The notes beneath the pieces were generated by a model that had not been told where the DNA came from, did no database searches, and saw nothing but the letters and a program-made list of their open reading frames with translations. The position numbers and the translations under genes are program-made. This document shows, in pieces, positions 1-11,134 of a DNA stretch of 64,000 bases. The stretch's first letter is position 1; every line of letters starts with the position of its first letter. Source of the stretch: Evernia prunastri (lineage: Eukaryota; Ascomycota; Lecanoromycetes; Lecanorales; Parmeliaceae). The stretch is taken from contig NKYR01000124.1 in assembly GCA_003184365.1 (NCBI GenBank), positions 1-64,000 on the forward strand. Direction: 5' to 3'.

Positions 1-7
1 GAAATAT

Positions 8-95
8 GGATAATGTGGAAGGAATACCATGGTCCATTTCGCCATGGCGTATAGCCTCAATATGGCTCATGGCTCAAATGGCCTCAAATCCAACA
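8..95. repeat. Left copy of an 88-bp inverted repeat
   Basis: Read on the minus strand, this stretch matches 28392-28480 almost base for base. The shared block includes AAGGAATACCATGGTCCATT and ATGGCTCATGGCTCAAATGG, and the only visible differences are a small rearrangement near base 12 and one base near 82. The sequence outside the block does not match. No open reading frame of note lies inside. It could be one end of a large element or one copy of a short dispersed repeat; the left edge of the window prevents seeing more. Confidence 0.85.
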
Positions 96-317
96 ACTGA
101 CAAGGGCGATAGGCGATCCTTGCATTAAAGCTCTCGCATAGTCGAGGCAATCAGAAGCTGAGCAACTTTTCGGTGTGAGACCTGAACCGTGGACCGGATT
201 TTCCTTTAGCGCAGCCGGAACTCTCTGCTCGAAAAACTCATTAATAATCTCCTGCTCGCATTGTTCCCAGCCTTCTGGTAAGGTAGTGCCATCGTTGACA
301 TGTGTTTCTATGGCCAT
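84..317 (-). pseudogene. Truncated gene fragment, 77 codons, ending in the repeat
   Basis: A minus-strand ATG frame of 77 codons with protein-like composition (acidic, ...EQCEQEIINEFFEQRV...). Its last residues and stop codon lie inside the 8-95 repeat, so the natural 3' part of the gene appears to have been replaced by the repeat. The closing segment (ALMQGSPIALVSC) is reminiscent of the start of the kinase-like fold in fungal phosphotransferase-type proteins, but this is only an impression and I do not assign a function. It may equally be a chance frame. Confidence 0.3.
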
Positions 318-1066
318 CTTGAGGTATCAAAGTCTTTTGATAAGTCTTTCAATACATGGTCTTCATGTCCTTGCGAGTTGTCTAAAAGTGCTGGGATTCA
401 CTCCAACTATACGCCACGAGAATGAGTTGGTCAAGTTGCTTCTCGGACCCGGAGTAATGGAGCCGGCACTTGCAAGTCACATTTAACTCCGCTTCTTAGC
501 TGAAGCCGGAGTACATATTAAAAATTGAAAGGCCGCTAATGCAGGCTCCCGTTCGTATTATAATCAGCCAATACATTCACTCAGATTCACGGATTCCTGC
601 TGCAGAGCCGACTATCTCCGCTTAACAAATATTGATTTGTTAACACTTAGCTCCTTTTAACACAAGTCCAGCGGTCTATCCATGACCTGATTGGACACAT
701 TTACTTTTCAGAGATAGCAATACATATCATTAACACAAACACGGACTATTTTATCTCGTTTCCGTTACGATTGGATGGTAAGGATGCAGGTAACGGTCTC
801 GAGTGATCCCGTCATCTCGAAGACTCAGCACAGACCAGCTGCACATGACTCTAGACGTTCCCCATAAAACATAGGAGGTCCATCATCTTTGCCTTCTGTT
901 CTTATCATCACGCCATCCTATTTCTTCAGCATTCTTCCTGTGCTCTGCAAGTCAAAGCAAAGAAACAGTCGCAAAGGATATCTGCCACCCTGACGTCAGC
1001 ATTCTGCTCATTCTAAGTGTACTCAAGTTTGCATTAAGTGAGCTCTCTTGCTGCCTATCTGCTACG
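318..1066. other. Gene-free stretch
   Basis: AT-rich sequence with no convincing coding frame on either strand. No recognisable transposon ends or RNA gene were seen. Confidence 0.5.
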
Positions 1067-1714
1067 ATGCTCTCATCGACCTGCCTCAAACATACCTCTT
1101 ACAATCAACTTCCCATGATCGAGGCTCAGAGCCTTCCAGATGAGGCTACTCTTTGCGGCCTGGGTAATTTGACCGTCCAGTTTGGCGTCGAGCGTCTTGT
1201 CGGGGTATACCTTATTCATAAGCACTTCAATCTTACCCAGAATACTATCATGGTACACGATGGGCTCGTGTGCAAACCTCAGATATGCAGCAGCGCACCA
1301 TCGCTGACCGGAGTTGCATATATGTGGTATGGCGGAAATTTCCAAGCCTTTGAGTACGGAAACGAGGGGCAGTTGAGCCTTGCCGACGATTTTCTACGCG
1401 CCTTCGCCGATTTTCTCGAGATCCATAAGCTTTCTGGTCGAATCGCTCTCTCCAAGGTTGATACAAGCAACAAATTCTTCATGGAGTACTGTCAGCCGGC
1501 GACAATGTCTCAAATCTGTTAAGAGGTCGACAAAAGTGAGATCTTGCCGGCTGAGGCTACTGAGTGGATGTTTGAGCGAGGTGGTCCCTCATCTGAGAGT
1601 ACCATCCCCATCGTTGTCCGGGGATGCAAAAGGACCTCAAGCGATGACCATAAGCATTACGTATGTTGTCTTTGGCACTTGAAGCCACATTGATTGACAT
1701 GCTCTATAGGCTTA
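1067..1714 (+). pseudogene. Uncharacterised fungal gene with an in-frame stop
   Basis: The ATG frame from 1067 reads 151 codons, with a segment VERLVGVYLIHKHF that I associate with a common family of uncharacterised fungal proteins. It stops at TAA 1520-1522. The same frame then continues with equally protein-like sequence (EVDKSEILPAEATEWMFERG and onwards, then IPIVVRGCKRTSSDDHKHY) up to a good intron (GTATGT at 1661, CTATAG ending 1709, branch-like TTGAC) and a stop at 1712-1714. A single C-to-T change of CAA to TAA explains the interruption. The function is unknown. It could be a recent pseudogene or a shorter protein of 151 aa. Confidence 0.45.
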
Positions 1715-2793
1715 ATGGTGGACTACATCTCTCTTAGGTCGCATCGGCTATGCAAGCTGTGGAGGGATAATCATATTTGACGGGATGCTTTGTCCGTTCT
1801 CTGCGTAATTGAAATATCTGTGTCATGCTCTCTGCGTAATAGCCCTTGACGGCAAACTGTGTCATATATTCTGTATGGCCCTAGGGGTGGGAGTAAAGCT
1901 TGCATGAAGCATAGAGTACTGAATGGAACTCCTGAACAAGCTCAAGTATGCTCCAAGATAGATGCCAAGGGGAGCTTGCTTCATCACCAGCCTGCTGCTT
2001 TCCACCCTTAGCCTGGGTACTTTGCCATGTTGGCGGGCTCCACAAGTTTGAGCATTTTACTGAGCCCCCGCTCCTCCGTTCGCTGCGAAGAACGACGCTG
2101 TTGAAACGGAGAGTGGGTACGCAAGAAAATACCCAGTAGAGCTATGGCTGGAGCTAGTGAGCCTCATCTTGCTCCGTCTCTAAGAGTTAGTCATTATATA
2201 TGGAGAAATCCAAGTGCACTAGGTTGCTGCGCAAGGATTCCCCGCTAAATTGAGTGGTCGAATGATGAGTGGAGCACACGCAAGAAGTTCAAGAAGCAAC
2301 AAAATCTCGCTACACCAAGGCCAAGGACCGTCAAAATGTCTCTTATTTCATAATTTACAAGTACTTAATGTTCACAATTGCTTGAAGTCTTCTCAGTTCA
2401 GTATTTTGACTCGTTCTATTCTATGATATTGAGTTTATCTCCCATACGTCCGACTTCGACCGCTCGGTCAGATCAACTTGCAAATACATCAGGATATTAT
2501 TTATGTCCACACAAAGAACCAAAGGAAAGGCGAGATTTGGTCTTTCTGTTGAGAAGACATGCTGAAGAGATAGCACATGGCATCAGGGCACTATTTCGAA
2601 CATGCGACCTGCTCGTGGCTCAAGAGAATGATCAACTGGTATCCAAAGCGTTGCTTTACTATGCACTCCATTATCGATCGAAGGATACTTGAGATATCAG
2701 GTCAACCAATATTATTCGCTAATGTGTATTCTAATTATAAATAGACGCCATTCGGCAAAATTCATTTCCCGTCCTCTCAACCAGCCATTACTT
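1715..2793. other. Intergenic stretch with one unexplained short frame
   Basis: No gene is recognised. A plus-strand frame at 2378-2692 (104 codons, no recognised domain) has a protein-like C-terminal half (RRHAEEIAHGIRALFRTCDL), which might be a gene remnant. The rest shows nothing. Confidence 0.3.
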
Positions 2794-3628
2794 CTATTTC
2801 AACCTGCGAATGAAGCTCAACGTTTTCCTGACTTCCGGCGACTCATGCCCATTGCACATTATGTCGAGATCCAACTTCCTTCTGGCAACCTGCAACGCCA
2901 TATCGCCACAATTTCCGTCATAAGTAGCAGTTTCCTTCCACCATAAGGCTAGCTCGTGATACAGGTCCGCCCGTTGTGGGTATACAAGTCCTTCATCTTC
3001 GAGCAAACTATGAAGCTCTTTGAGATCGGAGATTTGCGCGAATGTGTGGACCAGTGGTGTTTGGGATCTGCGTCCAGCGATCTGGGTATTCAGGACTGCC
3101 ATTCTTTGTTGGCGCTCATCGCTTCGCCTTCCGGAAACCCTGTTCGTTTGACAAGCTAGGCAGTCACACTGAAAACCATAATGCGCGAGGCCTTGGTCGC
3201 GTTGTTGCTTACCCTGGAAGGAGTCATTGACTCGATGATTGACAAGGATCTCATTAGTCCTTCGAATGCGGAACAGTGCGTATACTGTGAGTCGACACGA
3301 CGCGCCCAAATTGGGATTCCATGTGAAGTAGGCATTTGGTATGCAGGAATGATTGACTCTAGATGCTTCTGGGAATATTCCGTATTGCACTGCTCCTTGC
3401 CCGTTCAGCACCATCTCGAAATTATTTGCGTCGAAGTGGCGCTGAGGAGTAGCTGAATTAGGGCAGCCCAGTCTTGAGAACTGCACGTTGTTGAGCTCGT
3501 GAGAAGCGTCAATAGGTGTGCCATGCGAAACCGAAAACAGCGCTTCTTCGTCGTGTATAAGGGTACCTGGCGCAATATCTCTAGTGGCTCTCCAGCCTTG
3601 ACCTTTGTTTCTGACTGCGGTGATCCTG
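2794..3628 (-). CDS. SET-domain protein (5' end incomplete)
   Basis: Minus-strand reading begins at a likely 3' splice site (TTTTCAG just above 3628) with AVRNKGQGWRATRDIAPGT, the usual opening of a SET domain. It runs without a break to the stop at 2794. SET hallmarks follow in order: the SRVNHSCIPNA block (NHSC motif), an NEIL segment, and a post-SET-like YGFQCDCLAC cysteine cluster. The C-terminal part resembles the helical tail of fungal SET proteins of the SMYD/SET5 type, which act as lysine methyltransferases. The tyrosine expected after NEILVN is histidine here (NHRVN), so activity is doubtful. No ATG occurs in this exon. An upstream exon ending near 3818 (donor GTTGGG, phase 2) would join in frame but lacks a clear start. 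Confidence 0.6.
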
Positions 3629-3924
3629 AAAAGCTTTTGGCTAGTGCTTAGAGCCTGCTAAGTCGAAACAACTTTGTGGTCTTCTTTTAGTGAGTAAGTC
3701 TGACTACAAGCATGTCAAATCAGTAGAGCCAAATCTGAAGAACAAGAACTTCAGATTAAACCCTTTTGGGTGACAAAGTCTCGGAATCTTCTCCTGTCAC
3801 GTCAAGCCCAACCTTAGATTCGTTGCTGGGTAACAGTATATTGGGATCTCTTTTGGTAAGAAAAGGTCTGATCTTTCGGAAGGCACCGCTGACTTACTGG
3901 TATGCCATCCAAGGAAGCTTTCTC

Positions 3925-4158
3925 TCAGTAGTGGGATATGGCTGTGCTGGCCTCCAATAATTGAATGAATCTGTCAGCATTTTGAGCCAACTCCGCTGTC
4001 AACTTGGCAACCACATACGCAATCAGGTTGATCTGCCATCGCGTGTGGGAATCTATATCTCGACCGATCTCTTCGAAGAAAGCTTCGATGTAAGCATTGC
4101 CTTCCAATTCTTGTGCGTCCTTCATCCGCGATAAGTTTAGACTAAACGCAAGAGACAT
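3925..4158 (-). CDS. Small uncharacterised ORF, 77 aa
   Basis: An ATG frame of 77 codons on the minus strand, predicted mostly alpha-helical (for example INLIAYVVAKLTAELAQNAD). No signal peptide or known motif is seen. It lies just upstream of the SET gene on the same strand and might be a 5' exon of that gene or a separate remnant. No splice pair convincingly links the two. Confidence 0.25.
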   Translation of the reverse strand: MSLAFSLNLSRMKDAQELEGNAYIEAFFEEIGRDIDSHTRWQINLIAYVVAKLTAELAQNADRFIQLLEASTAISHY

Positions 4159-4296
4159 CTAATCTAGATTATCAGAGCCATAAAGACAGTCGCCCTGTGC
4201 AATGACATTTTCGACGTTGTTGACCCAACACCAAAGTGTCAGCGTTTGCTTATTTGCCTAGTGCCTTCCATGCATCCCATGCATATTCCATCATTA

Positions 4297-4409
4297 TTGC
4301 ATTCATGTAGCTAGCCACTCCTTGTCCCCATCAGCCATAAGTATGGCTAATGGCCCCATAGCTAGACTCACTATGCACTCTCTATCACCACTGCTGTGCC
4401 CCGCTGAGA
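4297..4409. repeat. Dispersed repeat, AT-enriched copy
   Basis: This stretch aligns in the same orientation with 34938-35049, sharing blocks such as GTAGCTAGCC, CCCATCAGCCA, AGACTCACTATGC and CTGCTGTGCCCCGCTGAGA. Most mismatches are transitions, and this copy usually carries the T or A. No coding capacity is recognised. It is probably a fragment of an old repeat element. Confidence 0.8.
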
Positions 4410-4599
4410 CAAAGCATACTCGCTCTGTCGGTAGATTATGCAAAGGATACGACCCTGCAATTTCGCAAAGCCCTTTGTCAAATTTCACGATGACAGGCAT
4501 CACCAAAACCAGTGTGGTCCTGGATTCAAGCAATCGTAAGCGAGTTGTCGTATCATGAACAGCAAAGGGTGAACAGCTTCTGAACTCTATACGCGACAC

Positions 4600-5579
4600 T
4601 TCGGCTTAAAGAAAGCTGATAACAAATACAACTATCATTATCATGGCTTGATACGTATAACAGATTGATAATCGAGGAATGATTTCAATCAAAAACCAAA
4701 TCGGGAATGATACAGTAAAGACGCTTTGTCAAAAGGTCGCGTTGAGAGTGCACTGCAACTGTGTCAGACAGTGAATGGGTAGCAGATTGAGCATGAATGT
4801 AGTTGATTATGTCTATCTAATGGAGTGTTTGCAAGCTTCGAATATGGTGGCATATTGCCAAGACTTGCTTAGTCATTTTCGCTTATGCGGGCTAGCTAGC
4901 CTCCTATTGGCCGGTTGCAACACATGAAGAAAAAAACAAACAACATGCCTGTATCTGCAGGCTGACAAACTGGAACGTCTAAAGTGGTACATCAAATGTG
5001 ACTATTGTGCAAGTGGAGTAAACGCACATGTTCTTTAGATTTTCGTCACAGGGTTTTCTTTGAGAAGGAATCCACAAAATAAAAGCATGTATAGCGATCT
5101 CCTACCAAGAGGACTTGAATACTTTACACTTTTTGCCCTCTTTGAGACCATGAGGAGGACCTCTTAATTTTATAATAAACGTTATTATACGGAGATGTCG
5201 AGACCATAAGCAGAGATCAATATATTCGCCTCAAGGCCAGACACCTCATTGAGGACTTATACTTGAGCATCTGGTTTACCCCTAAAAAATGGGGAGCATC
5301 CGCATCTCCTGGAAAAGGTGATGGAGAGCCCACCAGAACTATTCCTCTTGAGCTGCGCCTAAAAAAAGTCGCTAATAGAACCAAGACGTCGAATATTTAT
5401 GAGAAAATTGTATGTTGAAGAAGTGACCGATCGTCATAGTTTTGTAGTAGATCTCCGCACTTTCGCGCAATATGGCACAAATGTATTCCCAAATCAGACG
5501 TGTCTTTGAGGACACGGGACGCTCCAGATCCCTCAAACTCTAACACCAGCGCCTGAACATTCGTACAAAAGGATCTTCA
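4600..5579. other. Gene-free stretch
   Basis: No coding frame, RNA gene or repeat was recognised. It includes the 3' flank of the secreted gene that ends at 5580. Confidence 0.5.
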
Positions 5580-6184
5580 CTAAACACCGTCTGCGTACAG
5601 TCTCACGGCACTGCAGTAAGCCGGAATTATGACCTCCAATTTGACAACACCGACCCAGTAAAGTTTTGGGTAACCCGCGTCGCCTTCGCAAATGAGCCAA
5701 GTATCCCACTGAGGATTGCTAGAAGCCGACTTCAATTCGCCGCCCACAGTGTAAAACCAGCCGGCACTCTGCTGTGTGGTACCAAGAGTGACGGGTTGTG
5801 GGCCGGTTGGGTTTGCCTTGTCCGTGGCCATGTTGATGTAAAGAGTCAAATTGCCGAGGCCGAGAGGAATACCCTTCGACTCGACGATTCCTCTGTCCGC
5901 GTTGGCTTTTTCGGCCTGATCCACGAACGTGATATCGTACTGGCCAGTGACATTTGTTTTCGTGTGGCTTACTACTTCTACTTTAGCCAATCCTGTTGGA
6001 CTTGGGAAACGAGTATCCACTTACACAGGACGTTCTTGAATTCGGGCGACTGGCCGTCCCCTTGCTTAAGATCACTGCGGAAGATGACTTGCTGCCCGTC
6101 GTCTTGTCTTTTGTGATTAAATGGCGTCGAGGTGGCAGTTGCAGCAAGTAAAGCAGCGAGTGCAATTGAAAGCGATTTAACCAT
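5580..6184 (-). CDS. Secreted protein, DUF7907-like, 183 aa
   Basis: Two exons, complement(join(5580..5971,6025..6184)). The 53-nt intron has donor GTAAGT at 6024 and acceptor GTAG at 5972, phase 1. Splicing gives a continuous FKNVLLSHTKTNVTGQYD, whereas the unspliced frames clash. The N-terminus is a clear signal peptide (about residues 1-19), followed by a dibasic KR at 25-26 that could be a Kex2 site. The body is beta-rich, ends with a conserved-looking W..C and YCSAVRLYADGV tail, and resembles the fungal secreted DUF7907 group; that family match is from memory. The product is probably extracellular and its role is unknown. It is the first of six secreted-protein genes in 17 kb. Confidence 0.75.
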
Positions 6185-7848
6185 GTTGGCGGATATGTAA
6201 CACCTTGGAAGGTTGAAAATAATGAAGAAGGCGGACTTCAGGTCTACGACCCCTGAAAAAGAATGAACAAAGTCGAAAAGAGTGACGACGAGCTAAGTGC
6301 GTTGCACGATTAATATGACCGAAGGTGACTTTTCTGTTGATCGAAAATATATTTACAAAGCCTGGGAGAGAAATTGCTCTTTATGTATCTCGTACCGCAG
6401 ACGAGATCCATGTGTCCTTGAGTGCCAAGCCATATCGGGTCACTTCTGGAGCGTTTCGCATGCTCCAACAGGCGGCCTTTCTGTCACAGATAAAGGACAA
6501 GTAGGGCACTTCAAATGCTTCATTATATGAGACACCGACGGAATTGGTCGAGATGATTGATGATGGCGGGCTGATGGCGTCAACATCGTAACGCCAGAGT
6601 ACTTCCGAGCCACAGCCGCATCATCTGTCTTCCGAAGCTTCCAATTATAAGTGCTTCATACGTTTCAACCTTCAAACATACCAGGATATGCGAAATGAGG
6701 GGGAGGTTCTCCTCTCGGGTCGCTTAAGCGCAAAACTAGCCGCCAGGCTGTGCAATGCCAAGAAGAACAATCAAAGACAAAGTTCTGCCACTGCAATAGA
6801 GTGTTCTAGATTCTCTGCTCTAATTTTCGAAATGCCAGAGTAGAGACTCGTCTGAAAAGCTACTTGCTCTCAATTTAAGAACACTGCGGTTCTAAGTCGG
6901 AGGGTAGGAGAGGCTTCTACGAGTCATATGCTAGAAGGCAGTCCCTTATTTTCTTTCCCACCCTCAGTTCCTCAAAGTCCATCACTCAGTTTCAAATCAC
7001 TCACTGCATCTCTCTGGTGTTAGGCAACTCAGTTGCCTAAGTTTCAACGCAGCCTCGAGCGCCTGCTATCTATCTATCAGCTTTACTCCGCGAGAGCTTT
7101 GATATTTTGGAGAAATCGGAAGTTTGTATCTTCACCAAAGAAGTACAGAGTGAGTCCTAACCCAATCCGAGGGCCAGGGGAACTCCTTATATGCTTGCCG
7201 TTGGACCCTACTTGTCCAAAGGATCTTGCGTCATCATGCTCAGGTCCTCAATTAGGCATCCTTGGTCCCATGAACTTGTTGTACATAAATCTCAGACTGA
7301 TAAGTAGAAATCAACCCTGACTTCTACTATGGTCTAGTCGCTGTGCTTGATCGCTCGCTAAAACTTATCATAGCCAAACGATGACTTCCGCAAACCGTGC
7401 TATGGAAATGTACCGTCGATGTCAAGGACATACATACACAGAAAAGGTTTGGGTTCAGACCGAGCTTCCTCATTCATGCCTAGAGCGTCGCTCCCGAGCT
7501 CGGCGCGAGCATTGTAAATTAGCCAAGTTAGTCGACAGAGGAACGAGCTGAGCTCGAACCAGTAGCAAAAGAGTAGCACATTTACTTTCGATCTCATTAT
7601 CTCCCTTCTTATCATCTCAATATGTCAATTTTTCATGAATAAATTTCTACCTGTGGACTCTGCTTAAGGCTCTGATGTTGGCTGACTTCAAGGCTTGCTG
7701 ATGTTTCTCTCCTCCACCTGTTCGCTCTGCACATATGTTTGGCACATCGTTAGGGTCATAAAAATCTAATCACCATCTCTCTGAATTGCTTTTACATTCG
7801 TAGCACCCAATACCGATCCTACAAGTGTTTTACGCATTCGAATACTCC
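6185..7848. other. Gene-free stretch between two secreted-protein genes
   Basis: About 1.7 kb with only short chance frames on both strands and no recognised repeat. It contains the promoter of the 6184 gene and the 3' flank of the 7849 gene. Confidence 0.5.
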
Positions 7849-8437
7849 CTACGAGGCATTTTCGCGCATGAGACCATGGCCCAAGGAACCCGCCTGCCTC
7901 CCCGCCATCATGACATTGAAATTGAACTCCACCTTCAGATAACGCGAAAAGAAAATCTGAATAGCCAGAGCGACTTTGTACCAAGCGCCCCAAGTGACTC
8001 CGTTTTGCGGGTTGAATATCAAGTGAATGCCAGAATCGTCGTCCATGAGCAAGTCATCCTGCATGGGTTGGTGCCAGATAGGTTGATGATCGGCTGCAAT
8101 CTCAACGGCATGTGCGATGAGAGCTGAGCCGTCATTGATATCGAGGTCGAGACCATAGGCGTAGAACTGGATGTTCATCGGAGTGCCCGGAATTCTGAAG
8201 TAGGAAGGGTCCGGTATTCTAGTGCATACTTTTTGAATCATGACAGAACGTGTCGTTGACAAAGTCCACTTACTTCAGAGGAGCCGGCGTGGTTATGTTC
8301 AGTGTTCCTCTCTCATCTGCCTGCTCGTTTGCTAGCAGAAGCGGACTGGTAGTGGGCGGCGGAGCAGCGGATACTGTCAACGCGAAGCCCAATAAGCATA
8401 GTTGCTGGGCCACAAGGCGGAACTTGAAAACCTTCAT
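7849..8437 (-). CDS. Small secreted protein A of a three-member family, 177 aa
   Basis: complement(join(7849..8218,8274..8437)). The 55-nt phase-2 intron (GTAAGT at 8273, GCACTAG ending 8219) joins ...APLK to IPDPSYFRIPG. The N-terminus MKVFKFRLVAQQLCLLGFAL is a signal peptide, probably cleaved near ALTVSA-APP. After a Pro/Thr-rich spacer come three blocks shared with the genes at 15364 and 22272. These are DPx3-[RH][IV][PE]G[TS] followed by a hydrophobic strand, a strand-plus-amphipathic-helix block (IHLIFNPQNGVTWGAWYKVA), and a C-terminal FNFNV...G..GSLGHG block. There are no cysteines in the mature part. The function is unknown; it is likely extracellular. A TATA-like stretch at 8451-8459 lies very close to the ATG. 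Confidence 0.7.
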
Positions 8438-8984
8438 TGTTGTGCTATTTTTATAAATATTTTCCCCTCGAGGAACATCGCATCTCTAGGTTTTGGGATT
8501 TTGCTTTTTATCCCGCAACGGCATGCATACGAGCCAATTGTGCTGTCGCAAAGATTTTTAGCGACATGCGTTCTGGAGCCGCCAAAAAGTACCAGTGAAG
8601 CCCATCTGGCCGAAACAAAAGTCACACTACTAGTGCTTCGAGGACTTGAGAAGACAACCATGCAGCAAAACCTGTGCCTCAGAGGTAGATCGTTGTCACC
8701 CTACATAGGAAAAGAACTGGCCACTGGTGTCACGGGTGTCAATACCTACCTACTAGCTCAGTGTCTAACCCAGCACGCCAATTGTTTGACATTCACAATC
8801 AACATGTAAGCACAATCAACATCAGCCATCTCTTGCTCTAATAGCTAGATCTATTTCGTCTATTAAATTACAGCCATAGTCGATTTGAAGGATCTCATAC
8901 CAGCCTCTCAAGCATGACGTTCAAAGGCGCAACGCCGGCGCAGCCGCCACGCTTCCCTCCAACAATTGGACCTCGAGCTCGGCT
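8438..8984. other. Intergenic stretch
   Basis: This is the promoter region of secreted gene A and the 3' flank of the 695-aa gene. No further gene was seen. Confidence 0.5.
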
Positions 8985-11134
8985 CTAAGGCTGACCACCA
9001 GTGTCTCCCTGAGATTCCACCTTTATCGGTACAATGTTCGGTTTCGTTGAAACCCCCTCAGCAGAGCCGTAGATCATTTGTAGGATGTCCTGCAGATCTT
9101 TTTCATGGTAGAAACTGATCGATCCAAGACTGTTCCTACTCATGTTTGCTTTCCAGCACTTGCGCAACGATTGTGCTACTCCTGCATATACCGGACTATC
9201 TTTGGCGACCTCATCCAAGTATTCAGGCATGTCGGCAACTCGAAAATTACCTGGAGAGGCCTTTGAGTTCTCAGCAGGACTGACTAGGGCGTATTTAATA
9301 CGGCGCTTCTCTAGCCCTTTGTCGCAACACTCTTGAACCATGACGATCGCCCACTGGCCAGGTAATAAAGTCGCTATGCTAGAGACATTTTGCTTGTTCT
9401 CGAGATGGTCAAGTCTGCCGCCGTTTGTTAGGTAAAGCTCCGCGCTCAGGGGTCCCACGCCATTGGCTTTGCTATTAGACGAGTCAGCGGACGAGGTGAA
9501 GCCTAATGCGAAGGATCTAGCTGCTACTATCGAGAACCTCGAAGATGGGAATGCCTTCACCTTAGAGCACCATTCTAGGAGATTCAAGAAGCCAGTGACA
9601 AGCCTAGTGCTGCTGAAAGGTACATTTACCAGCGAGATGGCGTTGTACTGCAGTCTGTCAGTCCCATGTAAAGAAGACGTTGTTGGAGGCTCTGTAGCGG
9701 CGATGAAGGTTTCCCAAAACAGAGACCCGTCTGGCTTGCGATATCTTTCTGCGAGTGTTTGGTCTTCGGTCAAGCCTATCAAGATAAATTGTGTAACAGC
9801 GTTTCCTCCAACTGGAAAATCCAAGATTGACAGAGGCGAGCGGGTGGAGTCTCGTTCTCCGTTGGTGTCCGGTTCTAGTGGTTTGTGTACGATCGAGCGC
9901 CGCAGTAGCTCTGAGTGATAAAGGTCGCATGCGCATTTTAGTGTGCACAGCGATTCGATCGAGATCTGAGGATTCTCCATGAGATACACGCAGAGGTATC
10001 TTGGCGTTCGACCATGATTCAGCACTGATGCAAGACCCTCGCTGGTAAGATTCGGCATATTCGAGAGATTCAAGCGTCTCCATTTGCCATGGCCTTGCAG
10101 CCGCCAGACCAATTTTGAGAGGTCCTTACAGGTGAAAGTCTGAAACGGACTGAGATTAACGTATGTCTCTTCTTTAAGGGTCGCACTTAGCAGATCCAGA
10201 AGAGCTGGGGATGCTCTCAACTTCTCCGCATGTTCGTAAAAGTATTCTTTCATCCTCGGCCAGAAGTCGGTGAGGAGCTCTGCTTCAGGTGTTACTTCCC
10301 TAGCACACTCAGGATCGTCCACAAGTGTCTGAACCAGTTTCTCCATTGCATGATCTCTGAGACTTTTTGGTTTATCATGCTCACCTGTGGTCATGTCTTC
10401 ACAATCCATAGCTGCAAGCTGAGGTTCAACGTTCGAGTCATGCGGTTGCCTCCAGCCTCCATCGGGCCATATGTCCACGGGAACAGCCGTTGGGATCAAG
10501 CGGAAGCCTTCAAGTCGATCGAGAAGTAGTAACATCTCCCTCCTGAGGGTTTCTGGGATCTCAGAGCCTTCATAGTAAGCATCAAGGTAGGTACGTGCTG
10601 ACAGTGGGACCATCGACGGGATACGGCGGCCACGCAGAACGACGAAGCAATAGCGTATACGAGTGATATCCGAGATATCGTAGATGGTGATGTCTATTTA
10701 GGACCATCAGCTATGAGAAGAGGTGGCGATCCTTTCCCATGAACAAGAGACTTACTGTGATTGCTGTCTCCTTCATTATACCTCATCTGTCGGTGTCCGA
10801 TCGTGCCATCCTGGATGAAGCAACCACTCACGCTATAAGTGGTTCCCAGCATCAGGCACGTGAGCAAGAAGGGAAAGGGTACCTCCGCTGCAATGTTTGG
10901 ATCATTCCCCTCTTCAGTGACGCTCTGAGTCCAGAAACTTTCTTCACAACGTTCTGCCGCCTTGACCTCTTCTTGAATAGGAATCCTGTTGCTCAATGCT
11001 TGGAGTGTTTGGAGAGTATCATGACAACTTCTGATGAGAGCCATGCCACGCGATCGCTCCTGACGGATTGTAGCAAGGCTTTGGTACCTACTATTGATAC
11101 GGGCAACGATAAAGTGCTGATGACCTCGCCGCAT
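8985..11134 (-). CDS. Uncharacterised fungal protein, 695 aa, with LRR-like segment
   Basis: complement(join(8985..10693,10756..11134)). The 62-nt intron (GTAAGT at 10755, AAATAG ending 10694, phase 1) extends the long downstream frame upstream with NITIYDISDITRIRYCFVV, which is clearly coding before the first ATG of that exon. An N-terminal region with no recognised domain is followed by the VPLSARTYLDAYYEG segment, a leucine-rich-repeat-like stretch (RRLNLSNMPNLTSEGLASVL) and a long C-terminal domain. I recognise the layout as a recurrent fungal hypothetical protein but know of no function. No signal peptide or membrane segment is obvious. It is intact and much longer than its neighbours. 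Confidence 0.7.

Noticed and set aside
9463..9918. Plus-strand frame of 151 codons
   Set aside because: Antisense shadow of the intact 695-aa gene.
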